NCBI GenBank assembly: GCA_013365365.1
Contig: JABVXU010000464.1
Span: 1 to 42,034 of the forward strand
Source: Cruorifilaria tuberocauda
Taxonomy: Eukaryota; Nematoda; Chromadorea; Rhabditida; Onchocercidae
DNA: 42,034 bases
Direction of reading: 5' to 3'
Positions 24,601 through 35,600 of this stretch are shown here, in pieces (position 1 is the first letter of the stretch; the number at the start of each line of letters is the position of its first letter). The position numbers were made by a program, and so were the translations under genes. The notes below the pieces were generated by a model. The model saw only the letters and a program-made list of their open reading frames with translations, ran no database searches and was not told the DNA's origin.

Positions 24601-24818
24601 ATAGAAATTTCAAAAATAAACTCTTGTCAAAAAGGATTCATTTCGATCTTATTTATGTTTCAATAAAATGCACAAGGATTTGTTTAGTTCTATAATACGA
24701 AAATATAGAATCAAAAGGGAATAACAGTGAAAAGTTAAATTATCATTCAAAAATAGTTGTAAAGTCATACATTGTCCCATTTCAACCAATTTGTAGTAAG
24801 TGTTTCGTAATCTTCCAT
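18675..24818 (-). CDS. PGM2: Phosphoglucomutase-2 / phosphopentomutase (14 exons, 590 aa)
   Basis: This cytosolic alpha-D-phosphohexomutase of the PGM2 branch interconverts ribose/deoxyribose 1- and 5-phosphates and, less well, glucose 1- and 6-phosphates. Exons: 24818-24771, 24488-24389, 23883-23730, 23441-23357, 23187-23080, 22797-22631, 21927-21804, 21720-21551, 21251-21088, 20750-20516, 20310-20217, 19930-19844, 19191-19052, 18771-18675, with consistent phases. The length is close to human PGM2 (612). Catalytic parts are intact: phosphoserine loop TASHNP (Ser147), metal loop DPDADR (305-310), sugar loop EESIGF (from 406), and phosphate-binding loop RASGTEPK (536-543). The motif [12 protein letters not shown] and TGFKWLGN point to PGM2 rather than PGM1. 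The 16-codon first exon ([16 protein letters not shown]) was chosen because WLKWDN matches the conserved WLRWDKN start and joins exon 2 in phase. A longer open frame over the same bases is spurious. Confidence 0.96.
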
Positions 24819-24863
24819 CCTTATCAGTAGACAGATTATCACCAATGTCTAAATCACGTGTTG

Positions 24864-24875
24864 CTATAGAAAAAC
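24864..24875 (-). promoter_or_regulatory. Likely spliced-leader acceptor of PGM2
   Basis: TTTTTCTATAG on the minus strand lies 45 bases before the PGM2 ATG, with no coding exon fitting upstream. It most likely receives a trans-spliced leader; an untranslated cis exon is the alternative. Confidence 0.5.
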
Positions 24876-26165
24876 TATTCAATATTCAAAAAATTCTTCA
24901 GTTCATCAAAATATTTAATTGGCAATGGAAGGTAACTTATTATCACCAAAGAATCGATCGAAGGATTGGTGCAATTTTGTTTACTCAACACTTAAAACAT
25001 CTAATGTAATTATGATTAATAAATTTCCCTAAATTCAAATCATCAAATGGAGGCTTATTCAAACTCTGTTCCAGACCTTAAATATTATCTAACTATAAAT
25101 GAAATATTTAATCCAATAAGGCGCATGCATTCATTCATTTTACCACCTCTTATTGCATCTCAGGAATTTAAACATTGTGCAAATAAAAAAGTTTAAAAGT
25201 GTGTAAAGGAATGAAAAAGTCAGGAAGTGTTTCATTAGGGAACTAATTATAAGAATTATAGTTCTGCAGGACGGAGTGAAGGGAGGAAATGATAGACAAG
25301 AAAAGTAGAATGAAGGGAAAGGTAGGACAGGTATCTAAAAACGGGTGTGCAATGGAGCAATTGGTCTACAGAATTAAGCATATAAATTATGTTGACGAAT
25401 TGGCAGTGATCACAGCGCGGTAGTAAGGCAGCCAAACGAAATTGTTCAAATTCATCGAGATGACGAGACACATACAGAAGATTCCATAGGAATTCATGAC
25501 ACGCCGTGACAGCGGAAAAACTTTCCTCCAAAAATAAATTGCACAAACTCATATCATGCCGTGTAACTATTTGGAAAAAGAAAACCAAAATTTTCATTTT
25601 CATATTAAAAAAACATTCATACATGCAATAACACTTAACAATAGAAGTAGGGCGCAATTATTATAAGAGACAAATCAAATACACATATCTTTCTCGTCAG
25701 TTAATGCAGTAACTAGCGTGATATTAAAAACATTTTATCGATTGTGGGGGAGGGAATGACTGCAAAATTTATGAAAATGACTTCTTATGAACCATAAAGA
25801 ACCATAAATTAGAAATTAATTAATGAGCGATTATATTCATGGGAATAGTGTGTTCTATCCATTAACTAACTGAAGATCTGTGTTTATCAAATAAGTAATA
25901 AGTTAAAAGAAAAGGCAAAAAAGGTATTTTGATTTTGAAAATGCTATCAACAACACCTGTGGCAACTGGCTTCTTCTTAGTAAAACAGTTATTCTCTCTT
26001 TTCCTTCCTTTTTTTTCTGAACTTTAGATTCAGCAGTACACATGTTGCCACCATTTAAAAAGAACGAAAATTATAAAAAATCTGTAATTTCAACAAAACT
26101 ATTTAAACAAATTGAAAAATCACAAAGGCAAACAAATCCATTTAAAAAACGCAATATATATATAT
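24876..26165. other. Spacer between PGM2 and SEH1
   Basis: Apart from the orphan open frame listed at 25256-25552, no gene was recognised. A short frame near 26.0 kb on the minus strand (starting MCTAESKVQKKKEG) has a GT after it, but its phase does not match the orphan ORF, so no gene could be built from the two. The right end is the SEH1 3' UTR. Confidence 0.5.
25256..25552 (-). CDS. Unrecognised small ORF, 98 aa, candidate gene or exon
   Basis: The family is not recognised. The first 60 codons have mixed, protein-like composition and clearly higher GC than the flanks (MSLCNLFLEESFSAVTACHE and onward, then LPRCDHCQF). The last 40 codons turn L/Y/S/H-rich and look less like a protein. A pyrimidine-rich acceptor (TTTTTCCAAATAG) sits 22 bases before the ATG, so it could start a trans-spliced mRNA or be an internal exon joined in phase 1. 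No signal peptide, clear membrane segment or known domain was seen. It lies about 390 bases upstream of the PGM2 leader acceptor on the same strand, which would allow a two-gene operon, though nothing proves this. It may be an unexpressed open frame. Confidence 0.3.
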   Translation of the reverse strand: MSLCNLFLEESFSAVTACHEFLWNLLYVSRHLDEFEQFRLAALLPRCDHCQFVNIIYMLNSVDQLLHCTPVFRYLSYLSLHSTFLVYHFLPSLRPAEL

Positions 26166-28452
26166 TCAATAATATACATGATTTTCTCTGGTAAGTGAGC
26201 TTATTGATGTTGTAGCTCTTGAATCATCATCAGACGGTTTATGATCCTCCGTTGATTTAACTGTTGCGATAAGACTCCATTTTTTCAATAAATTTTCTAA
26301 AAAACTATACCGGTTAATTAAATAATACAGTCAAAATTTTCCCAAATTACTTTAATTATGGCATATAAGAGAATTATTTTAGAAAATATATATTAAAAAC
26401 CATTCTATTTACCTTTCCATAATCGTATATATCCGTCTGAGCTTCCAGTTGTTAAGATTGTCCCTGTTATGTTCCAGGACAAGCGCCAAACCTATCAAAG
26501 TTTCTGACTTCAATCATCAGGTAAATATATACAGTAAGTTGATACAAATTATATCATATTTTGCATAATAATGCCGCGAACATGAAAAATATTTTACTGA
26601 ACCAATGAATGATCTTGTCAGTTTAATGTATAAATAAAAAGAGCAACTATTAAGTTGGCTTTCTTGAACTGTTAGCAAGTTAGGAGTATTAAGGCAATAA
26701 ATTTTCTCATTTTCATAGGAAAATAAATTTTTTGCACTCAATATGACACCATCATGTATTCAAATATTAGTGAAAATATGAAGAAATTAAAAATAACAGT
26801 AGAGACCTGAACAGGTGAATGAGACGGATTTTCAAGTGCTTCTAACTGTGTTATATCATATTCAGTTGGTCCACCTCGTTCCACTGGATCAACATTAAAA
26901 CTAGCTGTTTTTCCAGCTTCACTCAATTTGAAGATGCAAATATCCTTAGAGCCAACAGCAAGCAAATGATATGTTCGTCCAGCAGGTGGAGCAAAAGCAA
27001 TATCCGTTACCGGCTCAGTTACTTTTAAAGATGGCGTATTCAACAATTGCCATTTTCTAAAAATTCATGCGGTTAACGTCTCTTACATATCATACAATAA
27101 TATCTTGTTAGAACAAATATTTTGCTAATTTATAAACCAAAAACTCGGTTACAACAAGTAGTAAGAGTTAGTAATCTATTAGTTCTAATTATTATAAGAA
27201 AAACCGAAGATTTTCATGATATTCATATACGACCACTCGTTTCCCAGTTGTGTGTGCATCATCCGATCCTATTGCAATAAGCGGTTTTGCTAGGCGATGT
27301 GTACTCCACGAGAGGCAACTACAGCGATAACGAAAAATGATTATATCCTGATTCAGGCTCCAATGCGATAAATTCATAATATCTGGAGCTTCGTATATTC
27401 GTAATATTCCCTGAGAAGACACAGTCGCCTACAATTTAATCCTCTTAAATAATATTTTCTATCAGAATGAAAAATAACCATATATTTTTGCCGAATACTC
27501 AAATGTTAAACCCAGCTTTTATGTTCATACTTCCTTGAAATACGAAGAAATTTGATTAAAGAATCCTAAAAGTTTTGAAAAGTATTAATGAGTAAGTCAA
27601 AGTAACACCAATAATACTTACAAGCATCAACCCAAGATACCTTGGAGCAAACTTGATATCAGTAACGCTATGACGACTATCAACGAGTTGACAACAACGT
27701 CTCCAACGTGATTCTTGCTGCTTTTGGCCACTTTGTGTACCAATTCTCGTTATTATCTTAGTCGTTTGACGTACTGCAATATATTGTTTTATACTTAAAT
27801 TTCAAGCAAACAATAAGTTGAAGTTAAAATATGTTTTAAAGAATGCATCGATTTTTTTCTTAATTGTCTTGGAAATAAATCATTTTATGGAATATGGACT
27901 TCACTACAATTAGTTGAATAAATTTTAAGCATAAAGTTTTGGAGAACCTGATTCCTCCCATATCGTTACACTTCGATCAAACGAACATGTAGCTAGAATT
28001 TGCCCATATTCAGGATGTGCCCAAATTACTTTCCAAACAGGTCCACCATGACTCTGTAATGGAAAAGCATTTTTGATTTATATCAAGATAATAATTGGAA
28101 TGTAAGCTTTATATATTTAAATATAAAACCAAATCGTCCCGCCAATAATACTGGGAATCATCCAGCATCAGTAAAATATAAGATTTCACACTTTGCCACT
28201 ATTATAGTTATTATTAAATAGTAATCGAAAGCACCAGTCAAATAAAATTATATTTAAATTAAGCAAAAGCACCTTCCACGAAGCTGATTTGACCCAACTA
28301 CCATTCGGTGATAAGTCCCATACACACACCATCATATCACTGGAAGATGTAGCAATTCGTCGTCCATGAAAATCAAACGCAACATGATGAATGAGATCAC
28401 GCTGTTGATCGTTGAATATTATTGATGTTGAAAATTGCTCAGATGATGCCAT
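26166..28452 (-). CDS. SEH1: Nucleoporin SEH1, WD40 protein (7 exons, 373 aa)
   Basis: SEH1 is a beta-propeller subunit of the Nup107-160 (Y) complex of the nuclear pore and also of GATOR2, in both cases through an open propeller completed by a partner. The C. elegans orthologue is npp-18. Exons: 28452-28273, 28053-27948, 27773-27622, 27428-27205, 27056-26807, 26491-26413, 26296-26166, all phase-consistent. Diagnostic segments in order: [104 protein letters not shown] and [20 protein letters not shown]. Each matches the human SEH1L counterpart closely. The loop between blades 2 and 3 is longer and basic ([15 protein letters not shown]). After the last blade there is only a short polar tail. 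ATG 28452 is the first in frame; the codons before it lack another ATG. Confidence 0.96.
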
Positions 28453-28522
28453 TTTTCCCAAATCTCAAATGAATCGTAGGAGAAATTTCATAGTCATTCA
28501 AAAAAGCAGAATGTTATAAATA

Positions 28523-28540
28523 CTACAACAGATAAGAAAA
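28523..28540 (-). promoter_or_regulatory. Likely spliced-leader acceptor of SEH1
   Basis: TTTTCTTATCTGTTGTAG on the minus strand lies 70 bases upstream of the SEH1 ATG, and no coding exon was found upstream. It is weaker than the THOC5 and LASP acceptors. Confidence 0.4.
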
Positions 28541-29182
28541 GATTATAAACGAAATTTCTTGCAAGAAATGAATACATCAAAGAAGAACTAATTTGGAATT
28601 ACTGCTTATTTATAGAAATTACAATTAACGTTCGAAAAGTTATATGTATTAAATAACATAGACGTCTAACTTGATATCGCTCAAACAAGACTAAGCAATA
28701 CTCAAGGATATTGAGCTTGAATTTCTCTTTAGCGCCGATTGATACTTTGCGGCTCATGCTGACTTGTCAGCACTTGAGTGAAATAAGCCGTTAGATGAAG
28801 TAGCTGATGAAGAGATAAATTTGAATGTGTCGAAATCGTTGAGGAAATTAAATTAAATCTCTTACTGAAAAAAGCACAAACATGGAAGATATGGCAGTGA
28901 TCAGCATCAGCGATACGAATAATCGAAAGATAAGGAATGATAAGACCAAATGAGTGACGAAAAATTCCTCGATGAAATAAAATCAGTTAAATAAAGCTGT
29001 AAATGAAAATAAAGATTAAAATCAAATATCAGTTCTACTCTTGGTTCATTCTTATTAAAATTCAATTAATTACTGAAATTTAATAATATAGAAAGCTGAA
29101 CTTTTTAGTCTTTTTCATGATTTTACATAGCAATTTGTTGTTACCATGGAAATATCGGATTATCTGTAAATTTTCATTATTG
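28541..29182. other. Divergent spacer between SEH1 and the plus-strand gene
   Basis: SEH1 runs left and the small membrane-protein gene runs right, so about 0.65 kb must hold both promoters. A GC-richer segment at 28.73-28.79 kb carries a perfect inverted repeat (listed separately). The plus-strand side ends with acceptor-like sites (CTTTTTAG at about 29108 and TTTTACATAG) ahead of the start codon. Confidence 0.5.
28757..28772. promoter_or_regulatory. Perfect palindrome TGCTGAC-TT-GTCAGCA
   Basis: Two 7-bp arms with a 2-bp centre sit in the divergent promoter region. The half-sites TGCTGAC and GTCAGCA resemble Maf recognition elements (TGCTGA...TCAGCA), although the spacing is wider than the classic 13-14-bp element. 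A binding role is inferred only from symmetry and position. Confidence 0.4.
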
Positions 29183-29713
29183 ATGGATATCTTTGATGAG
29201 GAAAGTGCACTTGTTAATATTGTACTACTTCTATCTGCTGCTTATTTCATCCTTGTTATTATTATTTTCTGCATTTGCATTCGACTTCAGGTTGGTTCAT
29301 TTTTCCGTAATTTCAAGAATATTCTCTTATTATTTATGATAAACAGTACAAAGCTTTTGCAGTATTTATGCATATTTGTTGTAAAATAATTTTTATTTTA
29401 GCCAAACCGATTTATTCAATCCCGTAAAATAAACAGGCTTGAAGATGGAACACAACACACAGCGGCACCTGCTTATTTGGACTGTTCCTTCATCAGAAAA
29501 TGTTGTCCATGTCCAGCTTTTAGTTTCCGACAATTTTTGAAATCTTTTTGCTGCGATTCGGTGAATTTACTTTTTTTAATGCTTAATACATTCGAAATTC
29601 TCTTAAAAAGACAACGTCCTTAACTATAGGTTCTCTTCTCTTGTTCATATACTTTTTAGAACATTCATTTTATGAAAACTCAATCCTCAATATACGCTCA
29701 AACATCTTCCTGA
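29183..29713 (+). CDS. Unrecognised small Cys-rich single-pass membrane protein (106 aa)
   Basis: The family is not recognised. Model: exons 29183-29290, 29402-29560 and 29660-29713. The first junction (CTTCAG|GTTGGT to TTATTTTAG|CC) is convincing. If the second intron is not used, exon 2 reads on to a stop at 29623, giving 109 aa. Residues 1-8 are acidic (MDIFDEES). A strong hydrophobic helix follows at about 9-34 (VNIVLLLSAAYFILVIIIFC), then a basic stretch (RLQPNRFIQSRKINR), which predicts an outside N-terminus and a cytosolic C-terminus. The tail has six closely spaced cysteines (CSFIRKCCPCP and SFCCDS) that could be palmitoylated or bind metal. The start is the ATG next to the acidic segment; another in-frame ATG at 29117 would add 22 hydrophobic/basic residues. 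It is divergent to SEH1. Confidence rests on the splice pattern and topology, not homology. Confidence 0.5.
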
Positions 29714-31940
29714 TATCTCGATATTGAGGTCAGCTTAAAATAAGTATTAAAACTGCGTCCATATACATATACATATATAAGCAATTCGCAGGAAAAATTG
29801 CGACATAGTGTGAACTGCGAATGCATACGACCAGCGATACATGGTTCACACACTTCCGAAGGTTTGAATTTCGTCTGCTGTCAGATTGGTAGTAGCAGTT
29901 AAAACAACAAAGAAGCATCAATCTCACCGTTTTGCTATCCTTTTCTATATAAAATATTGTTCACTTTATTATCAGTTATTACATCTCAACAAGGTACTTG
30001 TTAAAATTCGCCACTTTTTAGGCTATAGGTAAAATGTACGTAATTCACATCCGAATGTAAAGTGCCATTATGGTAATCACCGCAAAATGATCCAATCCAT
30101 GTGCGTTTTCGATGCATATTACACTTGAAATGCTCTAGCTCACTGCTTCACCTAAGAAAAATTGGAACTTGAGTAGACTAGAAAGTGCTTATGTTGCGTC
30201 ATATTAATAAGGATGTAACCATGACAAAGCACAAGTATTTTTGATCTTGAAAATGTATACAATATGATGAAAAAAACAAATAGGATAACACGATTGCATT
30301 ACTTAATAATATCATAGATAGCAGCACACATAAACGTTGACGATAACAGAAGACGCCGATCTACTTTTTTATCACATTAAATCTTTTTTTAGCAGAAATA
30401 TTTCATAATTTCGATTTGTTCTTCTACGACAAAATCAATCAAACTTCTTTTTTAAGATTACTTCCTTCATGCAGCACTAGTATACTTTATAACCTATGGC
30501 GAACACGCTAATAACCAGTCAATAGCTCTTATAGTTCCTGTATGAAATCTACTAGCCAACAATAAGCCAGTAAAAAAAGCCCACAATGACAGAGAGAAAA
30601 GAAGATAAAGATAAATAAATATGTCCATCAGTCAACAAAATAAAATGTCAGATTAAAACAAAAATCAGATAGGCAACATTAATTCTATCTAATTGAAAAG
30701 AATAATTTGACAAAACGGTAAACAGGAGGGAACACAGGAAATTTTTCACTTTCACAAGCACAAAAAAGGCACAAAACATGTATGAAGTTAAAAAAATCAT
30801 ACCTTTATATAACATAATATTTTTAAATTGAAAAAAATCGCAGCTCACAAAACCCATAAATATAAAAACGTTAAGAAATTTGATTTCACTCACAATGGCG
30901 GCAATCTAAAAATTCGAAATTTCATATGGGAAAATCCTCCCAAAGAACTATGTAAGCTTACTAATACTTTATATTTTGTCAAAAGCATCAATTAATATTA
31001 ATTTGCTAATTTTAGTGCTAACCTTTCTCGATATAACAATAACTCTATTATGATGAAATATACCAAACACTATTACCTTTGTTTAAAGCTTGAAAATTGC
31101 ACTACCGTTACTTCTTGAGCTGTCGAAAATCAGTTTCAAGAAAAATACAAGTCCATAAGACAAAATCTTATCTTCAATATTTCATTCGAATCATTATTTA
31201 GAAGGTGTCCACACACGCACACACTTGCATCGAAAATCTTTTTCCTCGTTCATTTTAGACTGTTTTAACTCAACTTTTCAATTTAATACATGTACGCTGT
31301 AACAGATTCTAGAAATATGTTTTTTGAAAATAAAAAAATGACCGCTAAATAACGAGAAAAAAGAAAACACCAAGGCAAAACAAAATATAAGAGAAGAAAT
31401 CAAGAAACATTATATCTTAATAAAACTTCCTTCTTATGGCATTGATATCCCAAACCGTTCCAAACAATTATCGTCATATGTATATATATAAATCATGAAG
31501 CGATTTAAAGCGTTATTGTTAGCAGATAGAAATTAGAGATGGAAGTAGCTAATAATAGCTCATATGTCAACATAAAGCTCAGTCCAAAAATATATCAAGA
31601 TTACTTTTTGACTGCTCGTTCTTTATGCAAGGATTTCCACTCAAGTTCTATCTGCCTTTCGATTCAATTCACTTTTTTTCCTGAAAAATTTCCACAATTA
31701 TTAAAATTTACGATTTTTCTTCCTTGAGTTCATGGAAATTGAATGATTCAAAACTTGAAAATTCATGCAAAAATCCGATGTGCAGTTTGCTAGAAAATTA
31801 TCGCCACCCTAAAAAAAGCACCAAGGATAATAGCTTTTAAATGTTATTCAGAGTGGAAGAAAGAAATGGTCGCACAGCACGGTGATAAAAAAATAGAATA
31901 AAAGCAAAGCTTGAAAAAAAGTAATTTGAATACCCGAAAT
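29714..31940. other. Spacer without a recognised gene
   Basis: This is 3' flank of the plus-strand gene and far downstream flank of LASP. Open frames near 29.73-29.93, 30.65-30.89 and 31.54-31.73 kb are hydrophobic or low-complexity and lack splice context. A short ACACACGCACACAC run lies near 31.21 kb. Nothing else was seen. Confidence 0.5.
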
Positions 31941-32165
31941 TTACAAATTAAGCCCCAGATGAATAGCAATCTTTCCAATAATAATGTACTCCGAGCGCGA
32001 CCTTAATCTCCCAAAGGCGGCTGACGATGCCAGCCATAAATTATTTGTTTTCCTAACCGAATGAATTCGGTCGCCGATACTTCCGATCGACTGGTCTCTA
32101 TCCGTTAGTACAGGATATATCTCTTCCGTTGCTTGACGATTCCAGGAATATATCCTACCTTGGCA
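31941..32165 (-). other. GC-richer island: open frame plus nested inverted repeats
   Basis: The island stands out from AT-rich surroundings. On the minus strand an acceptor-like TTACTTAG at 32166-32173 is followed by a frame open for 74 codons to a TAA (includes SIGSIGDRIHSVRKTNNLWL and SSAAFGRLRSRSEYI) with no ATG at its start. The same DNA holds several perfect short inverted repeats: 32019-32023 with 32031-32035, 32057-32062 with 32065-32070, and 32112-32120 with 32148-32156. It could be a 3' exon, a structured non-coding RNA, or part of the LASP 3' UTR (the LASP stop is about 465 bases upstream). It was not assigned to a family. Confidence 0.3.
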
Positions 32166-32630
32166 CTAAGTAATAGTATCAACATCCAACGAGATCAGAT
32201 TCCGATGGAATCGTAACTCAAATTGGAAATTTTAAAGGAAAAATAAGGAAATCACTGCACTTCGTAAAAAGTAAAGTAGTATGGGTAAAAAGAAAGATAA
32301 AACCTGTAGATCAATTTTTGGAAATAAACAAGATAAAAATCAGGATTTAATCGAACATTATAAAACTTAAATAAAAATCCGTAAAGAAATCATGATTGAA
32401 AATACCCCAACGTTCAAAATAATCGTATAATGATACAAATTTTACTAGGAAATTAGGAACTGTTTTCCATATCGAAATTTTCGAAAGATACGTAATTCAA
32501 CAAAAAATTCAATTTCCTCCTATCCCCATTGAAAACTGACATTAATAACACTTAACTCCAGGGCCAATAATTGAGTCAGAAAAAATAGAAAAATGCAAGC
32601 CATGCAAAATAAACCTAGCATTGAAAAGGC
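32166..32630. other. LASP 3' flank
   Basis: AT-rich sequence directly downstream of the LASP stop codon, presumably its 3' UTR. No AATAAA hexamer was found close to the stop on the minus strand, so the transcript end is undetermined. Confidence 0.5.
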
Positions 32631-35600
32631 TCAGCTGAGATAGTGAAGCCCTGTTGGCTGTTTAACTCTTTCCACATAATTTGCGGGTAACATTCCCCAC
32701 TGCAGTGTTCTTTGCACAGTGCCCGTTAACCAGCCTTCATCAACCTTCTGACAATTTACAATGATATCTCCTTCAACAAATGTTACCTGAAATTAAAAAC
32801 TCATTTCCGAATATCATAACTAACAACCGAATAGCCAAAATATTAGATGAATTTTAAAATTAAATAAACAGGGTTATTCGACATTCATCTATTCCAGGAC
32901 TTTTCCAGAACTGAAGGACTACTTTCGTCATACTAACTAGAAGCTTGCTTGTCCTATCTTCTCTGGCCGATTCCAACTTTTTTAAAACTTTTCAAACATG
33001 TTACAAATTTTAGTGCCCTTCTGCAACATTAACTGTTACAAATACAACATGCTGCCAAGATCTTTACGAAATAAATGGATTATAACTTCAAAAATCAAAA
33101 TGAACGACCTCATCTTTATCAGCAGCAGTGTAATCATAAAGTGCTTTCACCGCAAAGCCGGTTGCTTTTGCGTTTTGTCGGCCAATCCCTTTTGTATTTG
33201 AACCAGTTGTTCCGGCATTTGAAGCTGTCAGCTGAGCTGAAATCAAAATTTCCACACAACCAGCAAAAACCTAAGTACCTGAGTAAAATAGCTTTTAACT
33301 AAAGGACACATGCAGTTTAAAGAACATAACATATAAAGTAAGATTTAAAATTCATTTATGAAACTTTGCACAAACTCCAAGCAGTATATTGAACCCTCAA
33401 CATACTGGAAAAATATGTACTATCTAAATTGAGCTATCTAAATCCAACAACTGATCGTTTCGCTTAAATTAATTCGAATTATCACAGTGGAGCAAATATC
33501 AAGAAAGGGCCAGAAGATTTTTGCTCTTCAAAACTGATTTTGAACTATACTTATGCTTTTTCTCTTAAATTTTGGAAAATGCATTCTCAAATCATCCAAA
33601 CTTTTAAGCACGAGAAATTCAATGAAAACAATATGAGACACATTGTTCTTCACTGAATGACTATATCATTCCAAGTGCAAGACTAATCAATGCAACTACA
33701 TCTTCTGATAATTAATCTCTTATCCGTACAACTATTTCAAATTAATCAATTCACAGTAAATATAATAAGAATGAAAAACAAGAAAAAGAATTAAAATCAG
33801 GAATAGATGAAACATTTCTTGAAAACGCAAATGACCGTACCAATTTTTTCAGCTGCTCGACTCGATCCTACCGTTCCCCAGTTCCCATTTAAGGGATCAT
33901 AGTCTGCTATACTACCAACTTGACGCTGCTGGATGGGCACTGTAATAATTGAATATGTTTGTAATGCAGTATCGAGTAATCAAACTGGCTCACTTCTTAT
34001 TACTCATTCTACGCCCGTATACTTTGTCACTCCACACCAAAAAAGTGACATTGAAAAAATCTTTTAAAGTAATATTCTTGAAGATTTTTCTCTGAAAACT
34101 TATGTTTTTACTTCAATCCATTCTTAAATCGCGTAAAAAAAGGATTTGATATTGAAATACTTCGTAAAACTTTAGAATTTCTTATCCACAATTGAAATTA
34201 TCTATTTAAAGAAATCACCAAAAGTGTTAGTTAAACAAATCATTTGTTGTTAATTCTTTGAGCATTCACATACAAACACTAATACTAATAAAATCTTAAA
34301 AAAGTTCAAAAGAGACAAGCATCAAATCTTTGCACTCAATCTTTCTGTTTTACATTTACTGTAACGTTAATGTTTATTTTTATTTAAGAAGTTGAACAAT
34401 TACACTCTTCAAAGATGCAATAGAAAGAAAATTTAAAAAAACCCACATTTTTGTATTCGTTACAAAGTCAAACGACAGAATAAAATGATAGAGAGCTGAA
34501 CAGCTCAATTTCTAGAAATTCGTACTTTCCGAATGAATTTTCCAAAAATGAAACATATATTTATAGACCGATACTAATATATAGATACCTTTGCCACCCT
34601 GTTCGGATGAATAAATTAGAGTTCCGGACTGTCGTGCAAGTTTATTCGAATATGGCGTTGTTGATTGATGATGAGCAGCGACAGCAGATGAGGGCGGGGC
34701 ATACGTTGAAGGTGATTCAGGCACATTATTAGCACTCAAGGATACTGAAAGCGCATGCAAATGATTAATTGACTTGTGGATTAAGAATTGAGCAGAAAAA
34801 GAAACACATAAGCACTTCCTCAAGCAATTAAGGCATATCCAAACAAGTATATAAATAACATGGAGTTTGAACCTCTAGAGAGGAATTCTATCATAGATCT
34901 AAAACAATGCTCTTTGCTAAAAAAAAAAGCTCAGTGGTTCAGTGTTTCTGACCACCATATGAAGGAGATGTATCTTAACTTAGAAAAAAAATCAACGATG
35001 CACCAAGAACTTTATGGACTTTATTTCTTTCATCTTTTCCCGCTTTGTTTCTCCCTATTTCATTTTCTTCTTTCTCCTAGATCACTGAAAAGCTAATGTA
35101 ACGATAAATTCGTAATCAAGCTTAAAAACGAACTCCTGTTCATGGGTTATCCAACCTAAAAAATTATGCCTTTTCCGAAAAGTTCATTGTTCCTGTCTTC
35201 ACAACCTCATGTCACTCAAGAATGATCAAGAAGTAGAAAATACAATAAGAACATAATTAACGTCACAGAAAGCTTTCAAATTGATCGTCATTTAAGGTAT
35301 GCAAACATTTGAAGCGTGAATTTGCAATTATGGAAATTCTATTACATTTAAATGCCTGAGGAGAACCTTATTTTCTTAACCTTCAAGTATTCTTGCTAAA
35401 TCTCTTAAGCTTTGTTCTGTCATGAAAATAAGTCCTTATAAGCTACATAAGGAAAAGCATTAATAACATGGCTAGGTCTGTAAAAAAGACGGGAAAATTG
35501 AAGTGATTTCAAAAATAATTAGCACTTCTTGAAGTACGAAAACAATCCATTTCTGAAAATTCAAAGGAAACAGTTCGAGATCACCGTAGTTCTATCGCAT

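Noticed and set aside
18675..24818. PGM2 and merlin as one operon
   Set aside because: The spacer from the PGM2 stop to the merlin leader acceptor is about 1.4 kb, much longer than typical nematode operon spacers, and no leader reads are available.
24649..24882. Long minus-strand frame containing [16 protein letters not shown] as the PGM2 N-terminus
   Set aside because: It starts at a non-ATG codon, clashes in phase with exon 2 and creates a stop at the junction. The shifted frame gives a true ATG and the conserved WLKWDN motif.
34860..35096. 78-codon plus-strand frame inside the longest LASP intron
   Set aside because: It is antisense to the intron, its composition becomes F/H/L/S-rich, and there is no domain or splice support.
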